The notes: generated by a model not told the origin, from the letters alone. Positions 1 through 9,340 are shown, numbered from the stretch's first letter. The stretch: 64,000 bases of DNA from Vibrio navarrensis (GCF_015767675.1 NZ_CP065217.1:868001-932000), one strand, 5' to 3'. Made by a program: numbers and translations.

Positions 1-618
1 CCAACAGTCGGGATTATTTCCAGCGGTGCGATGGTCGAACGTGAAGTACCCACGCCGTTTGGTCGCGGTGACTTTATCACCTTTAACCTACTCGAATCCG
101 ATTTCACTACTGCGCAGCGTATGGCCGATGCGGTCAATAACTTCCTAGGCCCTCAAATGGCCTCAGCAGTGGATGCCACATCGGTGCGAGTTCGTGCGCC
201 TCGTGACATCAGCCAGCGCGTTGCTTTTCTCTCTGCGATCGAGAACTTAGAGTTTGACCCTGCAGATGGTTCAGCAAAAATCATTGTTAACTCGCGCACT
301 GGCACCATTGTGGTCGGTAAACACGTACGTCTAAAACCAGCTGCCGTGACGCATGGTGGCATGACGGTAGCAATCAAAGAGAATCTTAGCGTCAGCCAAC
401 CCAATTCCTTCGCTGGTGGCGAGACGGTCGTGGTGCCGAATTCCGATATTTCGGTCACCGAAGAAGAAGGCAAAATGTTCAAGTTTGAACCGGGACTGAC
501 ATTGGACGACTTAGTCCGTGCGGTCAATCAGGTCGGCGCAGCCCCTTCGGATCTGATGGCGATTTTGCAAGCGCTCAAGCAAGCAGGTGCCATTGAAGGA
601 CAACTGATCATCATCTGA
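1..618 (+). CDS. flgI: Flagellar P-ring protein FlgI (5' end outside window)
   Basis: The reading frame is open from base 1, so this is the C-terminal 205 residues of a protein that normally has about 365. FlgI forms the P ring around the flagellar rod in the peptidoglycan layer and is exported to the periplasm. The visible part has the typical conserved stretches: SRTGTIVVG in the middle and a C-terminal segment near [14 protein letters not shown] followed by [14 protein letters not shown] at the end. The stop is followed after 18 nt by flgJ, so the two are cotranscribed. Signal peptide and start lie outside the window. Confidence 0.97.
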   Translation, partial: PTVGIISSGAMVEREVPTPFGRGDFITFNLLESDFTTAQRMADAVNNFLGPQMASAVDATSVRVRAPRDISQRVAFLSAIENLEFDPADGSAKIIVNSRTGTIVVGKHVRLKPAAVTHGGMTVAIKENLSVSQPNSFAGGETVVVPNSDISVTEEEGKMFKFEPGLTLDDLVRAVNQVGAAPSDLMAILQALKQAGAIEGQLIII

Positions 619-636
619 TGGTTCGGAGAAGCAAGC

Positions 637-1557
637 ATGATCAACAACGCAAATGACATCGGCTTTATTCACGACATCAGCAGCCTAGACAAGCTGCGCC
701 AACAAGCGGTTGGCGGTGATGAGGCGCATGAACAGGAAGCGCTGAAAGCCGCGGCCAAGCAGTTTGAATCGATTTTTACCTCGATGCTGTTTAAATCCAT
801 GCGTGATGCTAATGCGGGCTTTGAGTCGGATCTGATGAATAGCCAAAACGAGCAGTTCTATCGCCAGATGCTGGATGAGCAGATGGCCAGCGAACTGAGT
901 TCATCCGGATCATTGGGTTTAGCGGACATGATTGTTGCCCAGCTTAGCGCGAACAAAGGCGTGGATAAAAACGAGCTGGCGATGCGAGAAGCCGGCAAAG
1001 AAGCGCCATTGAGAATGCCTGTCAATACCAGCAAAGCGCGTGAGATTGAGCAACGCTTAATCGAATCGGGTGAACTGAGTCGCAAAGAGACGGCTCGCTT
1101 TGATTCACCAGAGTCGTTCGTTCAGTCGATGCGCCCTTATGCTGAGCGCGCCGCCAAAACCTTGGGCGTAGAACCTAGTTTACTGTTAGCGCAAGCGGCG
1201 CTAGAAACTGGATGGGGGCAGAAGGTAGTGAAAAATGCCCGCAACAGCAGTAATAACCTGTTCAACATTAAGGCGGATCGCAGTTGGCGAGGTGAGCAAG
1301 TGCGCACGCAAACACTCGAATTCCATGACAACACGCCAGTGAAAGAGACCGCGTCCTTCCGCGCTTATAACTCATTTGCCGACAGCTTCAACGACTATGT
1401 GGCGTTCCTCAATCAGAATCCTCGCTATCAAGTGGCTTTGCAGCACAATGGCGATTCTGAAGCGTTCATCCGTGGTATTCACCGGGCCGGATACGCAACC
1501 GATCCTGATTACGCTGAGAAGGTACTCAGCGTAAAAGAACGGATAGAAAACATGTAA
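637..1557 (+). CDS. flgJ: Flagellar rod assembly protein / peptidoglycan hydrolase FlgJ
   Basis: 306 residues, normal for two-domain FlgJ. The N-terminal part (about 1-110) is the rod-capping domain, with the conserved FESIFTSMLFKSMRDAN segment. The C-terminal half (about 165-306) is a glucosaminidase-type hydrolase domain with LLLAQAALETGWG, whose Glu is the expected catalytic residue, and a later YATDPDYAEKV. It clears peptidoglycan for the growing rod in the periplasm. It sits 18 nt after flgI, and a strong terminator at 1569-1600 closes the operon. Confidence 0.97.
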   Translation: MINNANDIGFIHDISSLDKLRQQAVGGDEAHEQEALKAAAKQFESIFTSMLFKSMRDANAGFESDLMNSQNEQFYRQMLDEQMASELSSSGSLGLADMIVAQLSANKGVDKNELAMREAGKEAPLRMPVNTSKAREIEQRLIESGELSRKETARFDSPESFVQSMRPYAERAAKTLGVEPSLLLAQAALETGWGQKVVKNARNSSNNLFNIKADRSWRGEQVRTQTLEFHDNTPVKETASFRAYNSFADSFNDYVAFLNQNPRYQVALQHNGDSEAFIRGIHRAGYATDPDYAEKVLSVKERIENM

Positions 1558-1568
1558 ATTCCACGCGA

Positions 1569-1600
1569 GGGCCTGAGTAAAATCAGGCCCTTATTCTTTG
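1569..1600 (+). terminator. Intrinsic terminator after flgJ
   Basis: Perfect 8-bp stem GGGCCTGA / TCAGGCCC with a 6-nt loop, followed by TTATTCTTT. It separates the flgI-flgJ unit from flgK, which has its own promoter. Confidence 0.85.
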
Positions 1601-1622
1601 TGTAAACAGCGTTTCCCTCTAT

Positions 1623-1638
1623 TGGCATACCTTTTGCT
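1623..1638 (+). promoter_or_regulatory. Sigma54-type promoter of flgKL
   Basis: TTGGCATACCTTTTGCT has GG at 1624-1625 and GC at 1636-1637 with exactly 10 nt between, matching the -24/-12 consensus (TGGCAC-N5-TTGC) closely. It lies 57 nt before the flgK start. Sigma54 control of class III flagellar genes is established in Vibrio. Confidence 0.75.
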
Positions 1639-1694
1639 TTATTGTGTTCAGGTACTCAGTTTTTACTGATTTGATTGAGTTTTTGGGGGCACGT

Positions 1695-3611
1695 ATGGCG
1701 TCGGATCTTCTGAATGTAGGTACTCAGAGCGTACTTACGGCTCAGAGACAGTTAAACACCACCGGTCATAACATTTCTAACGTCAATACAGAAGGTTATA
1801 GCCGTCAGTCTGTGGTTCAGGCGACCAACGACCCGCGTCAATTTGGCGGCTCTACCTACGGCATGGGCGTGCATGTGGAAAATGTTCGCCGCTCATGGGA
1901 CCAGTTTGCCGTCAATGAACTCAATCTCTCTGCCACCAACTATGCCAACAAGAGCGACGTCGAAGCCAACTTAGAGATGCTTTCCGGTATGCTCTCTTCT
2001 GTGGCGTCGAAGAAAATTCCAGAAAACCTCAATGAATGGTTTGATGCCCTAAAAACGTTGGCGGACAGCCCTAACGACATGGGTGCACGTAAAGTATTGC
2101 TTGAAAAAGCGAGAATTATTGCTGAAACGGTGAACGGTTTTCACGAAACGGTGCGCCAGCAGTATGACGTGACCAATAAAAAGCTGGATATGGGTATCGA
2201 GCGCATCAACCAGATCGCGGTGGAAATTCGCGACATTCATCGCTTAATGATGCGTACCCCCGGGCAGCACAATGATTTGATGGACCAGCATGAAAAGTTG
2301 GTTAAAGAGCTCTCTGAGTACACCAAAGTCACCGTCACGCCACGCTCAAACGCGGAAGGCTTCAACATTCATATCGGCAACGGCCACACTTTGGTATCAG
2401 GTACTGAAGCAAGTCAGCTTAAGATGATCGGTGGCTATCCAGACGTTCATCAACGCCGTCTTGCCATCTACGAAGGCAATTCTCTGAAACCGATTAAAAG
2501 TGTTGCCTTAGACGGTAAGCTCGGCGCCATGCTGGATATGCGTGATAATCAGATCCCACATGTCATGGATGAAATGGGCAGAATGGCGGCAGCATTTTCG
2601 AATGAAGTCAACCTGTTACAAAAACAAGGCTTGGACTTGCGTGGCAACATCGGTGGGCTGATTTTTACCGATGTCAACTCGGAGTTAATTGCCAAATCGC
2701 GCGCGGTGGCTGCGCCGGATTCAACGGCTGAAGTCGCCGTCTTCATCAATGACATTGCCGCCTTACAGGGCGGCGAGTATGCCCTGCGCTATGATGGCAG
2801 TAACTACACCGTGACCAAACCGTCTGGTGAAACCGTTACGGTTTCACTCGATTCTGCTAAGTCCGCTTTCTATCTGGACGGCATGCGGGTTGAAGTGCGC
2901 AACGAGCCGAAATCAGGTGAAAAGATCCTCTTGCGCCCGACGCGAAATTCGGCGGCACAGATGAAGGTGGAAACCAATGATGCCAATACCATTGCCGCGC
3001 AGAGCTACGAAGCTTCCACGACTTTTGCTCAGGGCACCGCTCAGTTCCACATTCTGGCAGCCGGTGACTTGCGTGAATTTGAGGTGATTGTATCGCCCAA
3101 GGGCGATCAGTTTGCCGTGATTGACACCAAAGGCAACGTGGTGCGCAGCCCAGCGCCTTATCCAACTGATGGGCCGATCTCCGTGGTGCTGCCTTCCAAC
3201 CACCCGAGCTACAAAGACGGCAAAGAAACGGTGTTTGAGTTGACCCCCGGTGCGCTGGCAAACGATAAGTTCACGGCAAACCTTGTCCCTTCGGACGGTG
3301 ATAACGGCAACCTGAGAAAAATGCAGCAAATTCAGTTGGACAAAAAAATGGACGGCAATAAGTCGACCATTTTGGATGTGTATCACAACCTCAATACCAA
3401 CGTAGGATTACGCAACTCAACGGCGACGCGCCTCGCGACCATCGCCCAGCACGAGAATGAAGCGGCGCAAGAGAGAGTGGCGGCGATTTCCGGGGTCAAC
3501 TTGGATGAAGAGGCGTCTAACATGATGCGTTTTCAGCAAGCCTACATGGCATCGTCACGCATCATGCAGGCCGCCAACGATACCTTTAACACCATTTTGC
3601 AATTGAGATAG
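1695..3611 (+). CDS. flgK: Flagellar hook-filament junction protein 1 (FlgK, HAP1)
   Basis: 638 residues from the ATG at 1695. An in-frame ATG 51 nt upstream is rejected because MASDLLNVGTQSV is the conserved FlgK N-terminus and GGGGGC lies just before 1695. The N-terminal helix region has the flagellar rod/hook motif NTTGHNISNVNTEGYSRQ; the C-terminus (MMRFQQAYMASSRIMQ) is the matching coiled-coil region that packs against it. The protein joins hook and filament. Preceded by a sigma54-type promoter and followed after 14 nt by flgL, so the pair forms one operon. Confidence 0.97.
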   Translation: MASDLLNVGTQSVLTAQRQLNTTGHNISNVNTEGYSRQSVVQATNDPRQFGGSTYGMGVHVENVRRSWDQFAVNELNLSATNYANKSDVEANLEMLSGMLSSVASKKIPENLNEWFDALKTLADSPNDMGARKVLLEKARIIAETVNGFHETVRQQYDVTNKKLDMGIERINQIAVEIRDIHRLMMRTPGQHNDLMDQHEKLVKELSEYTKVTVTPRSNAEGFNIHIGNGHTLVSGTEASQLKMIGGYPDVHQRRLAIYEGNSLKPIKSVALDGKLGAMLDMRDNQIPHVMDEMGRMAAAFSNEVNLLQKQGLDLRGNIGGLIFTDVNSELIAKSRAVAAPDSTAEVAVFINDIAALQGGEYALRYDGSNYTVTKPSGETVTVSLDSAKSAFYLDGMRVEVRNEPKSGEKILLRPTRNSAAQMKVETNDANTIAAQSYEASTTFAQGTAQFHILAAGDLREFEVIVSPKGDQFAVIDTKGNVVRSPAPYPTDGPISVVLPSNHPSYKDGKETVFELTPGALANDKFTANLVPSDGDNGNLRKMQQIQLDKKMDGNKSTILDVYHNLNTNVGLRNSTATRLATIAQHENEAAQERVAAISGVNLDEEASNMMRFQQAYMASSRIMQAANDTFNTILQLR

Positions 3612-3625
3612 AGAGGAGACGGTAG

Positions 3626-4819
3626 ATGATTTCACGTATTGCCAGCTTCCATAACTATCAGTCCGTTCAGAATGACTTGCGCCGAATGGAAAATAAAATC
3701 CATCACAATCAAGCGCAACTGGCTTCGGGCAAAAAGTTGCTCTCGCCGAGCGATGATCCGCTGGCGACGCACTACATTCAAAATATCGGCCAGCAGGCTG
3801 AGCAACTCAAACAGTATTTAGACGCGATTGTGCTGGTGCGCAACCGCCTAGAACAGCATGAAGTGAATGTGGCAAACCAAGAGCAGTTTGCCGATGAAGC
3901 CAAACGCACGGTAATGGAAATGATTAACGGTGCTTTGTCGCCGGAAGATCGAATGGCCAAAAAACGTGAAATAGAGGAACTGGCAAACAATTTCCTCTAT
4001 TTGGCAAACGCACAGGATGAATCCGGCAACTACACCTTTGCTGGAACCAAATCGAAGACCCAGCCTTTTTTCCGTGATTACGATGGCAGCGTCACCTATT
4101 CCGGTGACGACTACCAACGCAAAATGCGTATTTCGGCCAGTTTAGAAATGGCGATGAACGATCCTGGCAGCAAGTTATTTATGGATATCCCGAACCCATT
4201 TGGTGATTACGAACCCGAATACCAGCTGCAAAATGCGTCTGAATTGCTGCTCGATAAAGCCGTCAATGAGGACTATTTCGACAAGTCGAACTATCGTGTC
4301 ACCTTTGTCGACATGAGTAATGGCAAATGGGGCTATCAGTTGGAGAAAGATGGCAGTGTGGTGGCCGCCGATGAGTTTAACGCCAGCACTGGGATCAAAT
4401 ACAACGATTTGACGATTGATTTGCGTGGGCAAATCAAACGGGGAGATGTGATCGAGCTTAAACCTCGTGAACATTTCTCGATTTTTGACAGTTTTAAAAA
4501 TGCGGCGAAGTATTCCGATGCCTCGGTCTCGGATGCCAACGCAACAGCGAAGTTGCATCAGGTGACTGAGGAATTTCATGCGGCTTTCATCCATTTAAAC
4601 AAAGCCCGTACTGATATAGGTGCGCGCCTGAGTACCTTGGATATCCAAGAGCAGCAGCATGAAGACTTCAATCTATCTCTGAGTAAAGCTAAGAGTAACT
4701 TTGAAGACCTGGACTACTCCAAAGCAATTATTGAGTTCAATGAGAATTCCAGAGCATTGCAAGCTTCGCAGCTCGCGTTTGGTAAAACCAAAGATCTGAC
4801 TCTGTTTAACTACTTATAA
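3626..4819 (+). CDS. flgL: Flagellar hook-filament junction protein 3 (FlgL, HAP3)
   Basis: 397 residues. The N-terminal flagellin-like helix shows the conserved LASGKKLLSPSDDPLAT, and the C-terminal helix (SNFEDLDYSKAIIEFNENSRALQASQ) is the flagellin_C-like partner; the middle region (about 130-300) is variable. FlgL is secreted through the flagellar export apparatus and sits between FlgK and the first flagellin ring. The GAGAGGAGA ribosome binding site lies in the 14-nt gap after flgK. Confidence 0.97.
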   Translation: MISRIASFHNYQSVQNDLRRMENKIHHNQAQLASGKKLLSPSDDPLATHYIQNIGQQAEQLKQYLDAIVLVRNRLEQHEVNVANQEQFADEAKRTVMEMINGALSPEDRMAKKREIEELANNFLYLANAQDESGNYTFAGTKSKTQPFFRDYDGSVTYSGDDYQRKMRISASLEMAMNDPGSKLFMDIPNPFGDYEPEYQLQNASELLLDKAVNEDYFDKSNYRVTFVDMSNGKWGYQLEKDGSVVAADEFNASTGIKYNDLTIDLRGQIKRGDVIELKPREHFSIFDSFKNAAKYSDASVSDANATAKLHQVTEEFHAAFIHLNKARTDIGARLSTLDIQEQQHEDFNLSLSKAKSNFEDLDYSKAIIEFNENSRALQASQLAFGKTKDLTLFNYL

Positions 4820-4910
4820 ATGTCCAATATAAGTCGTAGCTGATTCGTTTAGCCGCCTCGATTGATGCCTTATGTGCCAAGCCTTAAGCGCGGATAGAGA
4901 TGGAATAAGT

Positions 4911-4952
4911 TTGCCGCTTTGAAGTTCGCCTTTAAAAACGGCAAAGCGGCAA
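4911..4952 (+). repeat. Perfect 11-bp inverted repeat downstream of flgL
   Basis: TTGCCGCTTTG and its exact reverse complement, 20 nt apart. It can form a strong RNA hairpin in the flgKL 3' region. The following bases are A/G rich, so a simple intrinsic terminator is unlikely. Confidence 0.6.
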
Positions 4953-5072
4953 GGTGGCAAAGCCGAATGGCAACACAGACAGAAGTGGCCAAAGGACAAA
5001 ACTCATCGCAACTCTGTTTTTAAGTGATTGTTTTAAAATGATTTAAAAATTTAAGATGATGAGATTAAAAAT

Positions 5073-5088
5073 TGGCACACAAATTGAA
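5073..5088 (+). promoter_or_regulatory. Sigma54-like promoter upstream of flaC
   Basis: TTGGCACACAAATTGAA has GG at 5074-5075 and correct 10-nt spacing to the -12 element, which reads GA instead of GC. The -24 half (TTGGCAC) is perfect. In V. cholerae the flagellin at this position (flaA) is sigma54-dependent, which supports the call. The altered -12 base makes it uncertain. Confidence 0.5.
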
Positions 5089-5227
5089 TTAGATAATTCA
5101 GAGTGGATTTACCTGGTTCTAAAAGCTGCCTAAGGCAGTTTTGGCAAGTAATTACGGTCAGTGCTTTTCCAAATGAGAGTAAAGCTGGCCGCTTCGCAGG
5201 AGCTTGCGAACTCAGAAGGAGAGCAAA

Positions 5228-6385
5228 ATGGCTGTAACAGTAAGTACTAACGTTTCCGCGATGACCGCCCAACGTTACTTAAACAAAGCGACAGATGACC
5301 TCAACGTTTCTATGGAACGTTTGTCCTCTGGTCACAAAATTAACAGTGCCAAAGACGATGCAGCCGGTCTGCAAATCTCTAACCGTTTGACGGCTCAGTC
5401 GCGAGGTTTGGATGTGGCAATGCGTAACGCGAACGATGGTATTTCGATTGCGCAGACCGCAGAAGGGGCAATGAACGAGGTCACCTCGGTGTTGCAACGT
5501 ATGCGTGATTTGTCTATCCAGTCGGCCAACGGCACCAATACGCAAGCAGAGCGTCAGGCGATTAACGAAGAAGCCAATGCCCTGCAAGATGAGATTAACC
5601 GTATTGCAGAAACGACCTCTTTCGGTGGTCGACGTTTGCTCAATGGCTCCTTCGGTGATGCGTCCTTCCAAATTGGCTCGAACTCCGGTGAAGCCATGAT
5701 TATGGGCCTGACCAGTGTTCGCGCAGATGATTTCCGTATGGGCGGTGCCACCTTCCAATCGGAAAACGGCAAAGACCGCAATTGGAGTGTCAGTGCAGAT
5801 AATGCCGATATGAAGATTGTCTTGCCGATGATGGGCGAAGATGAAGATGGCAACGTTGATGATCTAGAAATCAATATCATGGCCAAAGCGGGTGATGACA
5901 TTGAAGAACTTGCGACCTACATCAACGGCCAGTCGGATCTGATTAACGCGTCAGTAAGTGAAGACGGCAAACTGCAAATCTTTGTCGCAGAGCCGAACTT
6001 AAAAGGTGAAGTATCCATTTCTGGCGGTTTAGCTAAGGATCTTGGTCTTAGCGATGAGCCGTTCAAGACCACGGTACAGGATGTTGATCTGCGTACCGTA
6101 CAAGGCTCACAAAATGCCATCAGCGTGATTGATGCCGCGCTAAAATACGTCGACTCGCAGCGAGCGGATCTTGGTGCGAAGCAAAACCGTCTGAATCACA
6201 GCATTAACAACCTCGCTAACGTGCAGGAAAACGTCGATGCTTCGAACAGTCGAATTAAAGATACCGATTTTGCGAAGGAAACAACGCAAATGACGAAAGC
6301 ACAAATATTGCAACAAGCAGGTACTTCAATACTTGCTCAAGCAAAACAGTTGCCAAACTCTGCAATGTCACTATTGCAGGGCTAA
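5228..6385 (+). CDS. flaC: Flagellin (FlaC type, first of three)
   Basis: 385 residues from the ATG at 5228, directly after an AGAAGGAGAG ribosome binding site; an upstream in-frame start at 5204 lies inside that leader and is rejected. It has the flagellin_N domain ([27 protein letters not shown] at about 30-57, read as family hallmark) and flagellin_C ending in [14 protein letters not shown]. The middle about 170-285 is the variable surface region. It is the filament subunit, secreted by the flagellar export system. Position next to flgL is that of V. cholerae flaA. Codons are CGT/AAC-rich as in highly expressed genes. Confidence 0.95.
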   Translation: MAVTVSTNVSAMTAQRYLNKATDDLNVSMERLSSGHKINSAKDDAAGLQISNRLTAQSRGLDVAMRNANDGISIAQTAEGAMNEVTSVLQRMRDLSIQSANGTNTQAERQAINEEANALQDEINRIAETTSFGGRRLLNGSFGDASFQIGSNSGEAMIMGLTSVRADDFRMGGATFQSENGKDRNWSVSADNADMKIVLPMMGEDEDGNVDDLEINIMAKAGDDIEELATYINGQSDLINASVSEDGKLQIFVAEPNLKGEVSISGGLAKDLGLSDEPFKTTVQDVDLRTVQGSQNAISVIDAALKYVDSQRADLGAKQNRLNHSINNLANVQENVDASNSRIKDTDFAKETTQMTKAQILQQAGTSILAQAKQLPNSAMSLLQG

Positions 6386-6391
6386 CGGAAG

Positions 6392-6434
6392 TCCTGTACC
6401 AGCTATGGCTCAGACGTGCGCTTATGGTACAGGA
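6392..6434 (+). repeat. Stem-loop in the flaC 3' region
   Basis: TCCTGTACCA (6392-6401) and TGGTACAGGA (6425-6434) are exact reverse complements separated by 23 nt, starting 7 nt after the flaC stop. No U-tract follows. Likely an mRNA 3'-end structure, with the true terminator at 6574-6612. Confidence 0.6.
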
Positions 6435-6573
6435 TGACGTGGCAAACAACTTTACATTGAATGAAAGGCTCTCTCATCTCTCACCTGCCTGACATTATTG
6501 ATGTGAAGTTGTCCGGTGTGCCGGAAATGTGTTCATTTCTCTTGATCTCCACATTGGCTCTGGCTACCAACCT

Positions 6574-6612
6574 AGCCCCGGTTCTCTCAAAGGAATGGGG
6601 CTTTTTCTTTTT
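6574..6612 (+). terminator. Intrinsic terminator of flaC
   Basis: AGCCCC (6574-6579) pairs with GGGGCT (6597-6602), followed by TTTTCTTTTTC. The 17-nt loop is long but the GC stem and U-tract are typical. Confidence 0.75.
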
Positions 6613-6767
6613 CTCAGTTTCCCTCTAACGAATATTCTTTGGCATCTCTGCCGACATTTATCCTCTTAAGCGCAATTTTCCTACAAGCTGCCGATAAGTG
6701 GCAAAACATCACCGCTAACGCTGATAATGACTACCTTTTTCTATTTTCGCCATTCGACATCTTTAAA

Positions 6768-6797
6768 CAAAACTTGAGCGCCAAAGCGCAAGTTTTG
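6768..6797. repeat. 9-bp inverted repeat upstream of flaD
   Basis: CAAAACTTG (6768-6776) and CAAGTTTTG (6789-6797) are exact reverse complements around a 12-nt loop. It lies between two candidate sigma28 elements and could be a leader hairpin or protein-binding site. Confidence 0.5.
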
Positions 6798-6847
6798 CTC
6801 AGATTTATTAATCCGATCTCCATTTATTATTTTTTTAAATATTTTGC

Positions 6848-6874
6848 TAAAGCTTCGGCGTTTGACGTCGTTAA
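6848..6874 (+). promoter_or_regulatory. Sigma28-type promoter of flaD
   Basis: TAAAGCTT (-35, 7 of 8 to TAAAGTTT), exactly 11 nt, then GTCGTTAA (-10, 6 of 8 to GCCGATAA). It ends 81 nt before the flaD start. Sigma28 control of the minor flagellins is known in Vibrio. Confidence 0.6.
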
Positions 6875-6955
6875 TAAAAGTAACTTTGAGAGAACTACTT
6901 GGTTTTCCGAGACGTCGGAAACCGTAATATCGGAAAATCAATTGGAGAATTCATC

Positions 6956-8089
6956 ATGGCAGTGAATGTAAATACCAACGTAGCAGCAATGACAGCACAA
7001 CGTTACCTAAACGGCGCAAACAGCGCACAACAAACGTCGATGGAACGCCTGTCTTCTGGTTTTAAAATCAACAGCGCGAAAGATGACGCAGCGGGTCTGC
7101 AAATCTCTAACCGCTTGAATGTACAAAGTCGTGGTTTGGATGTGGCGGTGCGTAACGCCAACGATGGTATCTCCATCGCGCAAACCGCAGAAGGTGCGAT
7201 GAACGAAACCACCAACATCCTGCAACGTATGCGTGACTTGTCTTTGCAATCGGCTAACGGCTCAAACTCCAAAGCAGAGCGTGTGGCGATTCAAGAAGAA
7301 GTGACTGCGCTGAACGACGAGCTGAACCGTATCGCAGAAACCACATCATTTGGTGGTAACAAACTGCTCAACGGCACCTACGGCACCAAATCGATGCAGA
7401 TTGGTGCGGACAACGGTGAAGCGGTAATGCTGTCTCTGAAAGACATGCGTTCAGACAACCAGATGATGGGTGGCGTTAGCTACCAAGCGGAAGAAGGGAA
7501 AGACAAAAACTGGACCGTTTCTGCCGGTGACAACGACCTGACTATCTCACTGACCGACACGTTTGGTAACGAGCAAGAGATCAACATCAACGCGAAAGCG
7601 GGCGATGACATCGAAGAGCTGGCTACTTATATCAACGGTCAAACCGACCTGCTGAAAGCGTCTATCGGTGAAGGCGGCAAGCTACAAATCTTCGCGGGTA
7701 CCAACAAAGTTGACGGTGAAATCTCTTTCTCGGGCAGCCTAGCGGGTGAGCTTGGTATCGGTGACGGCAAAAAAGTGACGGTAGACACCATTGACGTGAC
7801 CAGCGTGCAAGGTGCGCAAGAGTCGGTGGCAATTCTCGATGCGGCGCTGAAATACGTGGACAGCCACCGTGCGGAGTTGGGGGCGTTCCAGAACCGCTTC
7901 AACCACGCAATTAGCAACTTGGACAACATCAATGAGAACGTGAACGCGTCGAAGAGCCGTATCAAAGATACTGACTTCGCCAAAGAGACGACTCAATTGA
8001 CCAAAACACAAATTCTGTCGCAAGCATCCAGTTCGATTCTTGCTCAGGCGAAACAAGCGCCAAACTCAGCGCTTAGCTTACTGGGTTAG
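6956..8089 (+). CDS. flaD: Flagellin (FlaD type, second of three)
   Basis: 377 residues from the ATG at 6956, preceded by TTGGAGA; an in-frame ATG at 6899 is upstream of this site and rejected. Flagellin_N and flagellin_C are nearly identical to those of flaC (both contain [12 protein letters not shown] and [11 protein letters not shown]), and both middle regions share [16 protein letters not shown]. It is a filament subunit. Own sigma28-type promoter upstream and a perfect 14-bp stem terminator downstream. Codon choice is again that of a highly expressed gene. Confidence 0.95.
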   Translation: MAVNVNTNVAAMTAQRYLNGANSAQQTSMERLSSGFKINSAKDDAAGLQISNRLNVQSRGLDVAVRNANDGISIAQTAEGAMNETTNILQRMRDLSLQSANGSNSKAERVAIQEEVTALNDELNRIAETTSFGGNKLLNGTYGTKSMQIGADNGEAVMLSLKDMRSDNQMMGGVSYQAEEGKDKNWTVSAGDNDLTISLTDTFGNEQEININAKAGDDIEELATYINGQTDLLKASIGEGGKLQIFAGTNKVDGEISFSGSLAGELGIGDGKKVTVDTIDVTSVQGAQESVAILDAALKYVDSHRAELGAFQNRFNHAISNLDNINENVNASKSRIKDTDFAKETTQLTKTQILSQASSSILAQAKQAPNSALSLLG

Positions 8090-8100
8090 TAGAGATTGAG

Positions 8101-8134
8101 AAAAAGCTAAGTAAGTGGTTACTTAGCTTTTTCT
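8101..8134 (+). terminator. Intrinsic terminator after flaD
   Basis: Perfect 14-bp arms AAAAAGCTAAGTAA / TTACTTAGCTTTTT around GTGG, followed by CTCC. A very strong hairpin with its own U-run. Confidence 0.9.
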
Positions 8135-8210
8135 CCTTAACTGGCAACGATTTCGACATCACGTATATGTCTGGTTTGGCACAAGATGAAAGGAGAGGAA
8201 TATCGCATAA

Positions 8211-9338
8211 ATGGTTTCAATAAATACCAACGTGTCTGCGATGGTCTCCCAGCGATATCTGGGTAACGCAGCAGGTCAGGTGGCTGAAACCCAAAAAAAT
8301 CTGAGTTCCGGATCAAGAATCAATAGTGCAAGTGATGATGCTGCAGGCATGCAAATCGCCAATACCTTACATGTGCAAATACGAGGTTTGGATATGGCGC
8401 TGACCAATGCAAATAACGCCTATTCAGTGGCACAAACCGCTGAAGGGGCATTGCAGGAAAGCAGTGCGATACTGCAGAGATTACGGTCGCTCTCTTTGCA
8501 ATCCGCTAACGGCTCGAATACCGACGATGATCGTCAGAGTATGCAGCAGGAAACGGTGATGCTAAAAGATGAAATGGATAGAATCGCTAGAACCACAACC
8601 TTTGCCGGTGCTGAATTGTTTAACGGCAAATTTGGTTCTAAAAGTTTTCATCTTGGCGCGAATGCAAACTCCATCACACTGACATTAAACAACATGCGTA
8701 CCCAGACACCTGAAATGGGCGGGCGTCACTATCTAGCAGATGTGAGTCTCTCCCCTGATTGGCAGGTCGCAAAAGATTCTCGGCAACTCAATTTTACTTA
8801 TCAGGATGCGGGTGGTGAGGAGCAGAAGATACAGCTTTCCTTAAAACCTGGAGATAATCTTGAAGAAGTTGCGACTTATATCAACGCACACCAAGATGTC
8901 GTGAACTCATCGGTAACCCAAGATGGCAGATTGCAGTTGTATGTCTCAAATCGTGACGCGCCAGATGGAGTAGAGATAAGCGGCAGTTTTAACAGTGAAG
9001 TAGATATTGAGGAGCATAACGAGATTACTCTCGATGATCTTGATATTAGTACAGTGGGTAACGCTCAACTGGCAGTCGCAGTGTTAGATAGTGCAATTAA
9101 ATACGTTGATTCTCATCGGAGTGAAATTGGTGGTTTTCAAAACCGAGTATCGGGAACAATGGACAATTTGCAAAATATTCATCGCAATGTCACTGCATCA
9201 AAAGGAAGGATAGAGGACGTCGACTTTGCTAGAGAGTCAACTGCTTTAGTAAAATCGCAGTTCCGCCAGCAAGCCACCTCTGCTTTATTGGCTCAGGCCA
9301 AACAATCACCAAGCGGCGCGATAGGATTACTGGCATAA
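8211..9338 (+). CDS. flaE: Divergent flagellin (FlaE type, third of three)
   Basis: 375 residues. The N-terminus MVSINTNVSAMVSQRYLGN and NLSSGSRINSASDDAAGMQI keep the flagellin fold, and the C-terminus ends AKQSPSGAIGLLA. It is clearly more diverged from flaC and flaD than they are from each other, and it uses codons avoided there (AGA, AGG, ATA). This suggests lower expression, perhaps a minor filament component. The ribosome binding site is AGGAGAGGA. I found no good sigma28 or sigma54 motif between the flaD terminator and the start, so its promoter is unclear. Confidence 0.92.
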   Translation: MVSINTNVSAMVSQRYLGNAAGQVAETQKNLSSGSRINSASDDAAGMQIANTLHVQIRGLDMALTNANNAYSVAQTAEGALQESSAILQRLRSLSLQSANGSNTDDDRQSMQQETVMLKDEMDRIARTTTFAGAELFNGKFGSKSFHLGANANSITLTLNNMRTQTPEMGGRHYLADVSLSPDWQVAKDSRQLNFTYQDAGGEEQKIQLSLKPGDNLEEVATYINAHQDVVNSSVTQDGRLQLYVSNRDAPDGVEISGSFNSEVDIEEHNEITLDDLDISTVGNAQLAVAVLDSAIKYVDSHRSEIGGFQNRVSGTMDNLQNIHRNVTASKGRIEDVDFARESTALVKSQFRQQATSALLAQAKQSPSGAIGLLA

Positions 9339-9340
9339 AC

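Larger units (their letters stand above)
4820..5227. other. flgL-flaC intergenic region (408 bp)
   Basis: No gene seen. It holds a perfect 11-bp inverted repeat (TTGCCGCTTTG 4911-4921, CAAAGCGGCAA 4942-4952, 20-nt loop), a sigma54-like motif at 5073-5087, and a short hairpin TTCGCA-ggagct-TGCGAA (5193-5210) just before the flaC ribosome binding site. The 11-bp repeat may end flgKL transcription or stabilise its 3' end, but no U-tract follows it. Confidence 0.6.
6386..6955. other. flaC-flaD intergenic region (570 bp)
   Basis: No convincing protein gene. It contains a 10-bp perfect stem (6392-6401 / 6425-6434), a terminator at 6574-6612, a perfect sigma28 -10 core GCCGATAA at 6690-6697 with a weak -35, a 9-bp inverted repeat at 6768-6797 and a better sigma28 promoter at 6848-6874. 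An open frame from a TTG at 6639 overlaps the flaD start but has no ribosome binding site. The part between about 6700 and 6840 could be a long leader or a small RNA. Confidence 0.55.

Noticed and set aside
5279..5758. 159-codon minus-strand frame inside flaC
   Set aside because: Antisense shadow of the conserved flagellin N-terminal codons.
6639..6965. Open frame of 108 codons from a TTG in the flaC-flaD gap with a signal-like start
   Set aside because: No ribosome binding site, overlaps the flaD start and its promoter, and is AT-rich with no recognised family. A chance frame is more likely.
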